Assembly (NCBI GenBank): GCA_023249105.1
Contig: JAHFDG010000010.1
Span: 113,701-177,700 of the forward strand
From: Candidatus Methanoperedens sp.
Lineage (GTDB): Archaea > Halobacteriota > Methanosarcinia > Methanosarcinales > Methanoperedenaceae
Length of the DNA: 64,000 nucleotides
Direction of reading: 5' to 3'
Positions within the stretch are counted from its first letter, which is position 1, and each line of letters begins with the position of its first letter. Both the position numbers and the translations under genes were made by a program. Shown here piece after piece: positions 34,692 to 42,211 of this stretch. The notes beneath the pieces were generated by a model. That model was not told the origin of the DNA. It saw only the letters and a program-made list of their open reading frames with translations, and searched no databases.

Positions 34692-36389
34692 TTAACGCTT
34701 TAGAATCCCAGATATACCTGCGACTCCTACCGGAACGAGAATCCAACCAGATAGTTTTAACATTGTGGCGAATGTTGTAAACTTCATACTCAACAACCAT
34801 ATAATCTGAGAGGATGGTTTCCAGTCTGCCCCAGAGGGGATATCAACAGGGAGAAAAGTGCTAATACTAACCCAAAACGCCTCCAGATAGGAGAGGGTAT
34901 TTTGAGAACCAAACTCTGACGGCGATTTTATATTTGGGTTCGGGACAACTGCTCCATTAAGATGGAATATAACTGTCCCAATTGCAAGGAGGAGAACAAT
35001 CCACCCGATGAGGTAATATAGCCGAACCCCATATCCAGTAAGCAACCAGTGGAACCGGTCCATCAGCCAGGCACTAGACCTTTTTCGTAGTTTTTTTTGT
35101 CCAGACTCTCGACGCTTCCGCTCGTAGTAGACATCATTTGCAAGTTCGTCCTCACCAGACTTGCGGAAGGTTTCTTCAAGCTGTGTAAAGGGTTGTCGGT
35201 CATACGGTTTAAGATGTCTCATCAGATCTTCCCAGATAGAGATAGGTTGGATGCGATCATACTTACATCCACTTAAGTCAATATTTGCTTTGAGTGGGGC
35301 CATTACTTTTCCATCATATTCAAAAATGATAGCTTTAAATGAAGTATCTTTAAAACTGACGTTATCGGCAAAAATTGTTCCCGGAAAATAAGTACCACCT
35401 CCAATCTGGGCATTGTCAAAGCTGAATTTTTGCTTAAATACGGCGTCATCGAATTCAGCATTACCACCGATTCGGGCGCTTTTAAAGTCGGCCTCGCCCT
35501 CAAAAATAGCACATTTAAAGAAAGCAAAACCCTCAATCCTGACACTGTTGAAGCTGAATTTTTGTTTAAATACGGCTTTTTCGAATTCAGCATTAAAACC
35601 GATTCGAATAAGTCCAAAATCTGCCTCTCCCTCAAAGGTAGCATTTTTAAAGAAAGCAAACTTTTCGATCTGGGCATTGTTGAGGCTGAATTTTTGCTTA
35701 AATAGGGCTTTTTCGAAATCAGCATTATGACCAATTTGAGTGCTTACAAAGTCGGCCTCGCCCTCAAAAGTAGCAGGTCGAAAGAAAGCAGACCCCTCGA
35801 TATGGGCACTGTTGAAATTAGCCAATTGTTTAAACCTGACTTCTGTGAACTCAGCATTGCCACCGATTCGAGTGCTTCTAAAGTCCGCCACACCTTCAAA
35901 GGCAGCAGGGTTAAAGAAAGCAGACCCCTCGATCTGGGTACCATTGAAGTTAGCCTTTTGTTTAAACAAAGCTCCAGTGAATTCAGCATCGCCGCCGATT
36001 TGAGCACTTCCAAAGTTTGCCTCACCCTTAAAAGTAGCGCCATTTAATAAGATATCCTTCTCGAAAGCAGCCACTGTGAAGATCGCATCGGTTTCAAATA
36101 ACGAGTTTTCGAAGCTCAAGACTTGTTTAAAAGTTGCATATGACCAGTCCACATGCCCTTTAATCTTCGTCTGCTGAATGGTGATCTCTCCGTCGACATT
36201 TGCCGACCTGAGAATGAAATCTCCCTCGATCACAGCATTTTTAATCTCAACTCTCTTTCCACCGTTGATGGCCTCAACGACTTCTTTTGCAGAAATTGGA
36301 TTTTTCTCTTTTTCCGCCTCACCCCAATCATCTGGAAGGCTGTATTTCAGGACAAAGGGCGTTACTTCTTTTTTCATCTTACCACCCAT
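34692..36389 (-). CDS. Pentapeptide-repeat protein with C-terminal membrane domain
   Basis: A 565-residue protein. Residues about 50-345 form a pentapeptide-type right-handed beta-helix (blocks such as GEADF, GNAEF, KQKFSF). From 153 to 328 the sequence is four near-identical 44-residue units, as in Pentapeptide_3 proteins. A charged linker (about 385-440) follows, then about three membrane helices (457-477, 500-515, 528-563). The last part recalls the pore region of pentapeptide-linked ion channels but lacks a T-x-G-Y-G filter. The ATG at 36377, with GGTGG just upstream, is an alternative start. A TATA-like run lies near 36452-36465. Confidence 0.8.
   Translation of the reverse strand: MGGKMKKEVTPFVLKYSLPDDWGEAEKEKNPISAKEVVEAINGGKRVEIKNAVIEGDFILRSANVDGEITIQQTKIKGHVDWSYATFKQVLSFENSLFETDAIFTVAAFEKDILLNGATFKGEANFGSAQIGGDAEFTGALFKQKANFNGTQIEGSAFFNPAAFEGVADFRSTRIGGNAEFTEVRFKQLANFNSAHIEGSAFFRPATFEGEADFVSTQIGHNADFEKALFKQKFSLNNAQIEKFAFFKNATFEGEADFGLIRIGFNAEFEKAVFKQKFSFNSVRIEGFAFFKCAIFEGEADFKSARIGGNAEFDDAVFKQKFSFDNAQIGGGTYFPGTIFADNVSFKDTSFKAIIFEYDGKVMAPLKANIDLSGCKYDRIQPISIWEDLMRHLKPYDRQPFTQLEETFRKSGEDELANDVYYERKRRESGQKKLRKRSSAWLMDRFHWLLTGYGVRLYYLIGWIVLLLAIGTVIFHLNGAVVPNPNIKSPSEFGSQNTLSYLEAFWVSISTFLPVDIPSGADWKPSSQIIWLLSMKFTTFATMLKLSGWILVPVGVAGISGILKR
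35406..35933. repeat. Four tandem 132-bp repeats within the pentapeptide gene
   Basis: Residues 153-328 of the gene are four consecutive 44-residue units, each opening I-E-G/K-x-A-F-F and containing FEGEADF, IGxNAEF and FKQKFS. At DNA level the unit is 132 bases. The high identity implies recent expansion by slippage or unequal crossing-over. Confidence 0.8.
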
Positions 36390-36555
36390 ATGGAAAATTT
36401 CCCATATTTTTTTGCTTAATTATGTTATTCCTTTGATATTAACAATATCCAAGAGTTATAAATAATTTACTCCAGAGTGCGCGCCTGATTTCCATGTTTA
36501 AAGAAATTTTGTTCGGGATTACAACCGTTTTCAAGAGCATGAAAAACCATCGTCT

Positions 36556-37007
36556 TCAGTCACAAACTAGTACCTGATGACAAAGCCTGTACATATCGTT
36601 TTTTGCATGGTGCAAATCATAGGTTTCAATATATTTGCTAACAACCTCCCACCCATTCCCACACTTCCATGAAAACAGCCCGGCGCCCAGAGATGATCTC
36701 CACACCATTCCTTTAAGTGCGGGAATTCGTCTCTCAGTCGCTTGCTCGAAACTCCTTTTATCTTCTTCGCTATGTAGCTCAGGGAATATTTTGGAGGATA
36801 CCTGAAGAAAATATGGACATGGTCGGGATTAACTGCAATCTCGATACCCATTTCTAAGCAGGTTTTGCAGATAATGCCCTCGGCTATCATTGCGACATCA
36901 TCCACCAGTATCTTTCCCCTGTACTTGGGAGCGAATACCATGTGGTCAGAAAGCAAGGATACCGTGTGCCTGTCGTGGCGGAGCTCTCTATTTGCCGTTC
37001 TCTCCAT
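36556..37007 (-). pseudogene. tnpA: IS200-type transposase TnpA, frameshifted
   Basis: Y1 transposase of the IS200/IS605 group. Seen: HMVFAPKYRGKIL, the HUH motif in NPDHVHIFF, KYSLSYIAKKIKGVSSKRLR and HLWAPGCFHGSVG. After that the open frame loses homology (GMGGRLLAN), while the other frame gives NGWEVVSKYIETYDL, which carries the expected catalytic tyrosine helix and runs to TGA at 36556. One missing A in GGGAATGGG (about 36652-36660) explains it. No TnpB gene is near. The start is set at ATG 37007; GTG at 37016 is also open. Confidence 0.82.
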
Positions 37008-37082
37008 GGTTGGCACACTGGCATATGCACTTAAAGCCCTCTGGTAAGAGCGGGGCGAAAGTAATCTATCTTTGAATACTGC

Positions 37083-37637
37083 CTAAACAAAAATTGCATA
37101 CCGCACCAAAACCATCACCGCCAGCGCCGCATACGGAACCGCAATATTATCATGTTTATTAACCGCGCCCGCCAGCATCCCGAAAGCGCTTCCCACAAGC
37201 GCTATCGGACCAGCATAATAAAACCCTGTCAATGAAGCCGCGATAAATCCGGAAATTGTGCCTTCCCATGACTTGTTCTTGTTGAAAAAAAAGCGGTGCT
37301 TCCCGTATTTCCTGCCCATGACGCCTGCAAACCCGTCCCCGGCAGCCAGAATCGCGATTGCAGCATAGCATATTTTTTCATCGATGTAAAAAGAGAGGTA
37401 AAGAAGCGACAGCATGGATATGAAATACGATAAAGGTTCGATTGAAAACCCTTTAAATTCATTTTCCCTGTAAACTGTGGAAAGAATTCCCTGGGGAATC
37501 CTTTGCTTTAGAACTTCGATTATAAGAAAGGCAACAAGCGCGGATAATACAAGCACCATCGTCTGGCTCTTACCTATGAATGTAGCAATTGCCGGTATTA
37601 AGACGCCGCCGATATGGATTACCTTTCGAATCTGCAT
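37083..37637 (-). CDS. Dolichol/phytol kinase-like CTP-dependent lipid kinase
   Basis: A 184-residue polytopic membrane protein. The conserved cytoplasmic loop AAGDGFAGVMGRKYGKHRF, followed by KNKSWEGTISGF, is the signature of the SEC59/dolichol kinase and CTP:lipid kinase family (COG0170). It would phosphorylate a polyprenol such as dolichol for glycosylation, or another isoprenoid alcohol. Shorter than eukaryotic enzymes but usual for archaeal members. Confidence 0.83.
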   Translation of the reverse strand: MQIRKVIHIGGVLIPAIATFIGKSQTMVLVLSALVAFLIIEVLKQRIPQGILSTVYRENEFKGFSIEPLSYFISMLSLLYLSFYIDEKICYAAIAILAAGDGFAGVMGRKYGKHRFFFNKNKSWEGTISGFIAASLTGFYYAGPIALVGSAFGMLAGAVNKHDNIAVPYAALAVMVLVRYAIFV

Positions 37638-37664
37638 GATAATAGTAAAATTGTATAGGATTAA

Positions 37665-38099
37665 CTAAATTTTGAACCAATTAGTAACGGTTTTCTTGGC
37701 AGCTTCATACCCGCCATCACGATAAATCGCGCCGATAATCGCTTCAAGCGTTTCAGCCAGGACATACTGCTTTTCATTTGCTTTCTGTTTTATCTCTCCA
37801 GCACCCAGTTTAATATAAGAACCAATTCCGAGTTGCCTGCTTATAATAGCAAGCCCTTCTTCGCTCTCAAGCTCCATTTTCCTGTTTGTTATATCTTCCC
37901 TTGTCTTACAACCAGATGCTATCAGCCGGTCAACCAATACCGTTTTCAACACCGCGTCGCCCAGAGTCCGAAATATTTCCTGGTCTTCACAATCATTATT
38001 TTGCTGTTTTAGCTCATTTGCATAGGCTTTCCTTGTAAGGGCACGATTTAATAAACTTTTATTAGAAAAAGTATAGCCGAGAGCCTCTTCAATTGTCAT
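37665..38099 (-). CDS. RNase III-domain protein with altered catalytic residues
   Basis: About 144 residues forming one RNase III domain without a dsRNA-binding domain. Family blocks: EALGYTFSNKSLLNRALTRK at the start, TLGDAVLKTVLVDRL, and LAETLEAIIGAIYRDGGY. In classical RNase III the signature is E-x-L-E-F-L-G-D and D-V-F-E-A. Here it reads E-I-F-R-T-L-G-D and E-T-L-E-A, so one Mg-binding Glu is Arg and the Asp is Glu. Activity may be altered. GTG at 38108 is an alternative start. Confidence 0.82.
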   Translation of the reverse strand: MTIEEALGYTFSNKSLLNRALTRKAYANELKQQNNDCEDQEIFRTLGDAVLKTVLVDRLIASGCKTREDITNRKMELESEEGLAIISRQLGIGSYIKLGAGEIKQKANEKQYVLAETLEAIIGAIYRDGGYEAAKKTVTNWFKI

Positions 38100-38166
38100 T
38101 CTATCCACGCTGCTTTTTAAAATTCGGTGGTTATTTGCGGATTTCGCAATTGCAGGATTTGATAGC

Positions 38167-38400
38167 TTAAACCGATTTCTTTATCCTCGCAACCGCAAGC
38201 CTGATGTCCTCTTCCTTCACCGTCGTCCTCTTTGCATGTTTTGCCAGTGTTATGGCTTCGCGGGATACTTCAATCCCGTAATCTTCAAGGACTTTTGCAA
38301 GCTCAATACCTGCATCTTCGCTTACTCTATCTGCTCCTGCTTTCCTGATAATACGCTCAACAGGCGCAAGAGGAAGTATTGGTAGTATCTGTATGGCCAT
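38167..38400 (-). CDS. Archaeal histone
   Basis: A 77-residue histone-fold protein that wraps DNA into archaeal nucleosomes. Opening LPLAPVERIIRKAGADRVSE, central LAKVLEDYGIEVSREAITLAKHA and ending RTTVKEEDIRLAVARI match the HMf family nearly throughout, with a short N-terminal extension. A strong TATA box and a GGGTGA SD suggest high expression, as expected. Confidence 0.95.
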   Translation of the reverse strand: MAIQILPILPLAPVERIIRKAGADRVSEDAGIELAKVLEDYGIEVSREAITLAKHAKRTTVKEEDIRLAVARIKKSV

Positions 38401-38451
38401 TTATTTTCACCCATGAATTAAAATTTACAATCAATTAAATTGGAATAGCGG

Positions 38452-38459
38452 TATATATA
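38452..38459 (-). promoter_or_regulatory. TATA box of the histone gene
   Basis: TATATATA lies 52-59 bases upstream of the histone ATG on the same strand. With an initiation point about 25 bases downstream, the leader would be about 30 bases and include the SD GGGTGA at 38409-38414. Confidence 0.6.
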
Positions 38460-38486
38460 GTTTTTCAAAGACATGAAATCAAAATT

Positions 38487-39593
38487 TTAAAGCCTTATTT
38501 TGATTTCCTCAGGCTTGTATCGAAGCGTAACCACCCTGCTTCTCCCGCGCGCCCCCTTACCGGTAAAATCAGCGTCTATAAGCTTGATGGAGCCAAGCTT
38601 GTTAAGGAGTTCATAGAAACGCGTGTATCCGAGTGCGGTCTTTTCATGGAATTTCTCATAAAGCTCACCTGTTTTGGTTTGCGGTGAATTTATTATCAGG
38701 TCAAGGAGAATTTTTTCCTCCTTTTTCAATGTCCGCATGATGTAGGAAAGATGTACAAGCCGCGATTTTTCATATGCGGATTCCACGTCTTCCTCAGCGA
38801 TTGTTTTGCTTGCCCGCTTCTCTGCATTAAGACCGGCGCGTTTTAAGAGGTCTATCCCCACACGCAGGTCGCCGAGTGTAAACGTATATTTTGTAATACT
38901 TTCAAGAACGCTTTCATCAAGCACGTTGGGATAAAAACCAAGTTTTGCGCGGTTTGACAGTATATCCCTTATTTCATCGTATGAATACTGGGGGAATTTT
39001 ACCTCTTCAGGCAGGAAAACCGATTCCACCTTCGGGTCAAGAATATGCGGAACCCCGGTATCGCTCAGTATTGCGATAACACCCACCCGCGCCCCGGGAT
39101 GCGTTTCATGCGCCCGCAGGAGTGAATACAGCACCTCATTGGCTTCGTTCTCATAGAAAAGATAATTCATGTCGTCAAGAGCCACTACGAGCACTTTCTC
39201 GCGCTCGGCAAGATGTTTTGCAACCTCGCTGAATATTTTTTTGAAGGAAACGCCGGACGTGGGCGGGGCGTATCCGATGAGTTTTTTGAAAATCTGGGAA
39301 AAAACCGCATACCTTGTGGAATTTACCTGGCAGTTCACAAGTATCGGAATAATCCTGGGCGTGTGTTTCTCTATTTCCTCAAAAATCTTGAGCACCGCAG
39401 TTGTCTTTCCAGTGCCCGGCGCGCCAATGCACAGGGAATTAAGAGGCCGCCCGCCGCTTAAGGCAGGACGAACGCTGTACATCAGCGATTCCATCTGCGT
39501 ATCCCTGTGGTTAAAATGTTCGGGAATGTGGTCAAGCTCGAAAAGCTCGCTGTCTTTGAATAAAGTCTGGTCCCAGGATAACAGGTCTTTCAT
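38487..39593 (-). CDS. orc1: Orc1/Cdc6 replication initiator
   Basis: A 368-residue AAA+ initiator that binds origins and loads MCM. Walker A GAPGTGKTT is near residue 58, Walker B VLVVALDD near 140, sensor region ILSDTG, then the winged-helix domain (about 290-368: LLDLIINSPQTKTGELYEKF). Typical of euryarchaeal Orc1/Cdc6. Such genes often sit beside an origin; the upstream region has two overlapping palindromes (39595-39637). Confidence 0.93.
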   Translation of the reverse strand: MKDLLSWDQTLFKDSELFELDHIPEHFNHRDTQMESLMYSVRPALSGGRPLNSLCIGAPGTGKTTAVLKIFEEIEKHTPRIIPILVNCQVNSTRYAVFSQIFKKLIGYAPPTSGVSFKKIFSEVAKHLAEREKVLVVALDDMNYLFYENEANEVLYSLLRAHETHPGARVGVIAILSDTGVPHILDPKVESVFLPEEVKFPQYSYDEIRDILSNRAKLGFYPNVLDESVLESITKYTFTLGDLRVGIDLLKRAGLNAEKRASKTIAEEDVESAYEKSRLVHLSYIMRTLKKEEKILLDLIINSPQTKTGELYEKFHEKTALGYTRFYELLNKLGSIKLIDADFTGKGARGRSRVVTLRYKPEEIKIRL

Positions 39594-39594
39594 A

Positions 39595-39657
39595 AAGTGA
39601 TATTACTTTCACTTAGCTGTAACCAATACACAGCTAACTTTATATTTTTTAAGCTAA
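39595..39657. promoter_or_regulatory. Palindrome cluster upstream of orc1/cdc6
   Basis: Two inverted repeats abut: AAGTGA/TCACTT (39595-39614) and TTAGCTGT/ACAGCTAA (39613-39637). Another half-site, AGCTAA, lies at 39652-39657. A leftward TATA-like run (about 39639-39647) sits beside them. This suits autoregulation of orc1 or a small origin. I see no canonical origin recognition box with its G-rich tract. Confidence 0.5.
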
Positions 39658-39734
39658 GGATATGTCTTCACCTCAGGTCTCTATACGTTTTTCTCATAAA
39701 AAGCTTTATCCAGTTTAAGGTAAAATAACTAACT

Positions 39735-40178
39735 TTATCTCTCTGCTAATTTATCAAGTATTTTTTCAAGATGCCGGTTATGTACTCTCTGTTCGGCTAC
39801 AAACGAACTTAATACGGAGGTATCCGCTTTTATATCACGCAATACATCGATTCCTATATCCAGCTTTCTTCCGAGGTCTCCAAATTCATCTGTATAGATC
39901 CGTGAGAATTTTTCAGGGAGATAGACGTGAAAAGGCAGTTCTTCCTTTTCAATGTCCTCAATTATTACCCCTTTTTGCGCGCCCCTGGCTTGAATTTCAT
40001 TGAAGAATTTATTGATAACACCAGTTTCACCACAGCAAACCATCTTCACACTACCATCGATATCATTAAAAGCAAATCCTCTTAAGCCAAGTAGCCTTGC
40101 AATATCCTCTATGAGTGCTCTGAAACCGATATCCTGGACTTTTCCTGTTACCATTATGTTATAGCATTTCTGCATCAT
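39735..40178 (-). CDS. Acylphosphatase-domain protein with C-terminal extension
   Basis: A 147-residue protein. Residues 1-88 form an acylphosphatase domain: VTGKVQDIGFRALI with the catalytic Arg, and GFAFNDIDGSVKMV with the Asn-equivalent. Normal acylphosphatases are about 90 residues; here a helical extension (about 90-147) follows. The standard G-V-G-F-R is changed to D-I-G-F-R. The extension may tether it to a partner. Function beyond the domain is unknown. Confidence 0.75.
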   Translation of the reverse strand: MMQKCYNIMVTGKVQDIGFRALIEDIARLLGLRGFAFNDIDGSVKMVCCGETGVINKFFNEIQARGAQKGVIIEDIEKEELPFHVYLPEKFSRIYTDEFGDLGRKLDIGIDVLRDIKADTSVLSSFVAEQRVHNRHLEKILDKLAER

Positions 40179-40274
40179 TTTTATTCATAGATGTGAACAG
40201 TATTAAATATATAGGTTGCACAGGTCATGATTTTGGATTTTCAATCTTTTTCTAACCAAAGACGTAATGCTTCG

Positions 40275-40367
40275 TTAATAGCCTCTCAAGACATCATTGG
40301 CTGTTATTATGCCTGCTGCCAAAACACTGATAATCAATGCTGCCATGATATATTTTATATATTTCAT
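40275..40367 (-). CDS. 30-residue hydrophobic micro-protein
   Basis: ATG at 40367 opens a 30-codon frame ending TAA at 40275. It encodes a single membrane helix (KYIMAALIISVLAAGIITA) with a short polar end. A strong SD, GAGAGGTGA, lies at the right distance. The start is 17 bases after the stop of the caspase-like gene, so it would be the last gene of that operon. A real small membrane protein or a signal-peptide-like product is plausible. Confidence 0.5.
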   Translation of the reverse strand: MKYIKYIMAALIISVLAAGIITANDVLRGY

Positions 40368-40383
40368 ATCTTTTTCACCTCTC

Positions 40384-41184
40384 TTAAGATTGTACTCTCT
40401 GCCATGTCATGCATGAGTTGCTCCCATCAGCGCTCACTGTGCCATAGTCAGGTAGATAGTCATCCCAGCTTGTGCATGTCCCCAAGGCTGCTGACCAGAC
40501 AGTTGAAGGCTGGTTATCAATGTTAGCACTGAACCATGCATCCTTTATTTTTTGTGATCCTCCCAGCCACCATGGGCGGGTCATATAGTATACCATACTG
40601 CTTCCCATAGCGGAGTCACTCGAGGTCGTGTCATAGCCTAGGATCAGGTGCAATCCCTGAAAAGACGGTCTCCATCTTGTAAAGACATTTCCTGAGCTAT
40701 AATTAAGCGTCAGGCAATCGCTGAGTACGATCCAGTCCAGGTCGGTCTCTCCCCATGATACTTCCGATGGCTCTATTCTGCATGGCAATACACCATCACC
40801 ATCATGTGGCGTTCCAAACCAGAACGAATTAATATTGCCGTGTCAGGATAAATATGCAAAGTCAACTGCATCTCCATAGTAGGTATCCGAGCCTCCGACA
40901 GATTCCTTTTCAAAGTCCGATTCCCATGCTGCCCCGTTTCCATAATTGAAGACCTTTGTCCAACCTATATTACCAAGACCATTATAGAAGCCTTCAGCAT
41001 CTGCCTTTGTATTGATTAGATTTCCTTGACCGCAGGGGGCGTAGTCAAGCGCCCACTCCACTCCGACCTCTTTAATGTTTGTGTCGTCTGCTGCCTGCAC
41101 AATTGACACTGGTATAAACATAAGCAATACCAGGAAGCATGCAAGCATCTTTCTTATTCCATTGTTTCTTATTTTATGTTTCAT
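40384..41184 (-). pseudogene. Secreted caspase-like (DUF6345-like) protein with in-frame TGA
   Basis: The frame runs from ATG 41184 (GGAG upstream; TTG at 41205 also open) to 40384 with one stop, TGA at 40843-40845. The N-terminal half has a signal peptide (ACFLVLLMFIPVSIVQA) and ends VDFAYLS. The second half resumes in the same frame with HGNINSFWFGTPHDG and later LDWIVLSDCLTLNY. A hydrophobic strand then His-Gly, and a second strand then Asp-Cys, is the dyad layout of clan CD (caspase/gingipain) proteases. The TGA sits where Gly (GGA) is expected before His-Gly. Either a recent nonsense mutation or readthrough. Family name is tentative. Confidence 0.65.
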
Positions 41185-41287
41185 AGTTTCTCCATTTGTT
41201 TTCAATTTTTTCCATAATACTACTATGCCATATCGTAGTCGTCAACTATGCAATACTGCAATGATCGTATGACATGGTAATATCAGC

Positions 41288-41842
41288 TTAATTCAACCTG
41301 AACATCTCTAACCGAAAACCTCCAGCAGATTTATATGTATATTCAAACCTGAGCTTTAAGTCATTTGATTCTTCAGGTATCTCGAACGTCAGTTCTCCTG
41401 TTCTTCTTTCTCCTGGAACTATAGGGGTCCCGTTGAACTGGTTTGCCAAAAGTTTTGATGCGGATTCATCTTCTCCGTATATCTGTCCATCTGCCAGTAT
41501 AAAGAACTGATAACCAGGATAGGAGATATCATTATCAGGACTTATATTCTCTATTGTGATGTTAATTATCAGGAATTTGCCAAATAAATCAGGTCTGATA
41601 CCATCAGATCCATCATTTTTCTCACCTAATACGTGGGCATACCTTACCCCATTCACTGTTATTGTTGTGTTTCCATCGCTTGTGCTCTGTCCGATACTAT
41701 ATATATGTCTGTATGGCTGTATCGCGGTCTGCGCCGCCGAAGGAGTTTGCGAGACCGTATCTATGCATCCGGTTATTGAAATTATCAGGATCAATGTAAA
41801 GATATATAATTTTGTGATACTGATATTTGCATTGTATTTCAC
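41288..41842 (-). CDS. DUF4352-type lipoprotein
   Basis: A 184-residue lipoprotein: signal with lipobox LIISITGC (Cys at 26), a short spacer, then an immunoglobulin-like DUF4352 domain (about 50-180: FGKFLIINITIENIS, PGERRTGELTFEIPE). Such domains are extracellular and of unknown binding role. The start is GTG at 41842 and overlaps the TGA of an upstream 39-residue ORF, so translation is probably coupled. It lies 100 bases before the caspase-like gene. Confidence 0.78.
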   Translation of the reverse strand: MKYNANISITKLYIFTLILIISITGCIDTVSQTPSAAQTAIQPYRHIYSIGQSTSDGNTTITVNGVRYAHVLGEKNDGSDGIRPDLFGKFLIINITIENISPDNDISYPGYQFFILADGQIYGEDESASKLLANQFNGTPIVPGERRTGELTFEIPEESNDLKLRFEYTYKSAGGFRLEMFRLN

Positions 41843-41958
41843 TCTACCACCAGTTTTATTGATTTAATTGTTCCTGTATTCGTCTCAGCCGTTGCCACAG
41901 GCACTGCTACTGTTGCCATCACAATCAGCATAGCTGCGAGCATCGCGCCAAATTGCAT
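41839..41958 (-). CDS. 39-residue exported micro-protein
   Basis: ATG at 41958 to TGA at 41839 encodes a signal-peptide-like helix (GAMLAAMLIVMATVAVPVATA) and a short tail (ETNTGTIKSIKLVVE). A strong GGAGG lies upstream, but seven bases from an in-frame ATA five codons before the ATG, hinting that the original start was there (ATG to ATA) or is non-standard. The stop overlaps the GTG start of the DUF4352 lipoprotein. Confidence 0.5.
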   Translation of the reverse strand: MQFGAMLAAMLIVMATVAVPVATAETNTGTIKSIKLVVE

Positions 41959-42071
41959 TCCTTTACTTTTTATCTTATTTCCTCCTTTAGTCTTTCAGGC
42001 ATCATAACGCAGTGGTCCTCTGCGTTTTTCCCACCCATTGTTACAAGCCTATGCTACCCGTAAGCAGTCCT

Positions 42072-42196
42072 TCTATATATTTATTACTGTGATTTATTTT
42101 AATTAAACTGATTAAAGTTCATCGCTCCGATTAATGTTAATCTGACAGATTAATCTTCATCGCTCTGATGAATATTCGTCATCGCAATTAATGTTA
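42072..42196. promoter_or_regulatory. Divergent promoter region with three direct repeats
   Basis: A symmetric TATA-like run (42072-42085) lies between the leftward secreted-protein operon and ubiA-like gene. To its right are three imperfect copies of TTCATCGCTCYGATNAATRTT (42117-42138, 42155-42176, 42178-42196). GATTAAT/ATTAATC (42129-42155) is an inverted pair within them. These look like binding sites for one regulator. Confidence 0.5.
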
Positions 42197-42211
42197 TTCC
42201 CTTCGTGATTC

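Noticed and set aside
35406..35933. Repeat array considered as CRISPR
   Set aside because: The repeats are contiguous 132-bp coding units without spacers. No cas genes are present in the window.
35400..36050. Several long open frames on the plus strand and in other minus frames inside the pentapeptide gene
   Set aside because: They arise from the 132-bp repeats and biased codons; only the minus frame gives a recognised beta-helix protein.
40843..40845. TGA as a selenocysteine or pyrrolysine-type recoded codon
   Set aside because: Pyrrolysine uses TAG, and no SECIS-like element is apparent. The flanking motif predicts Gly (GGA), one base from TGA. Nonsense mutation or sequence error is simpler.
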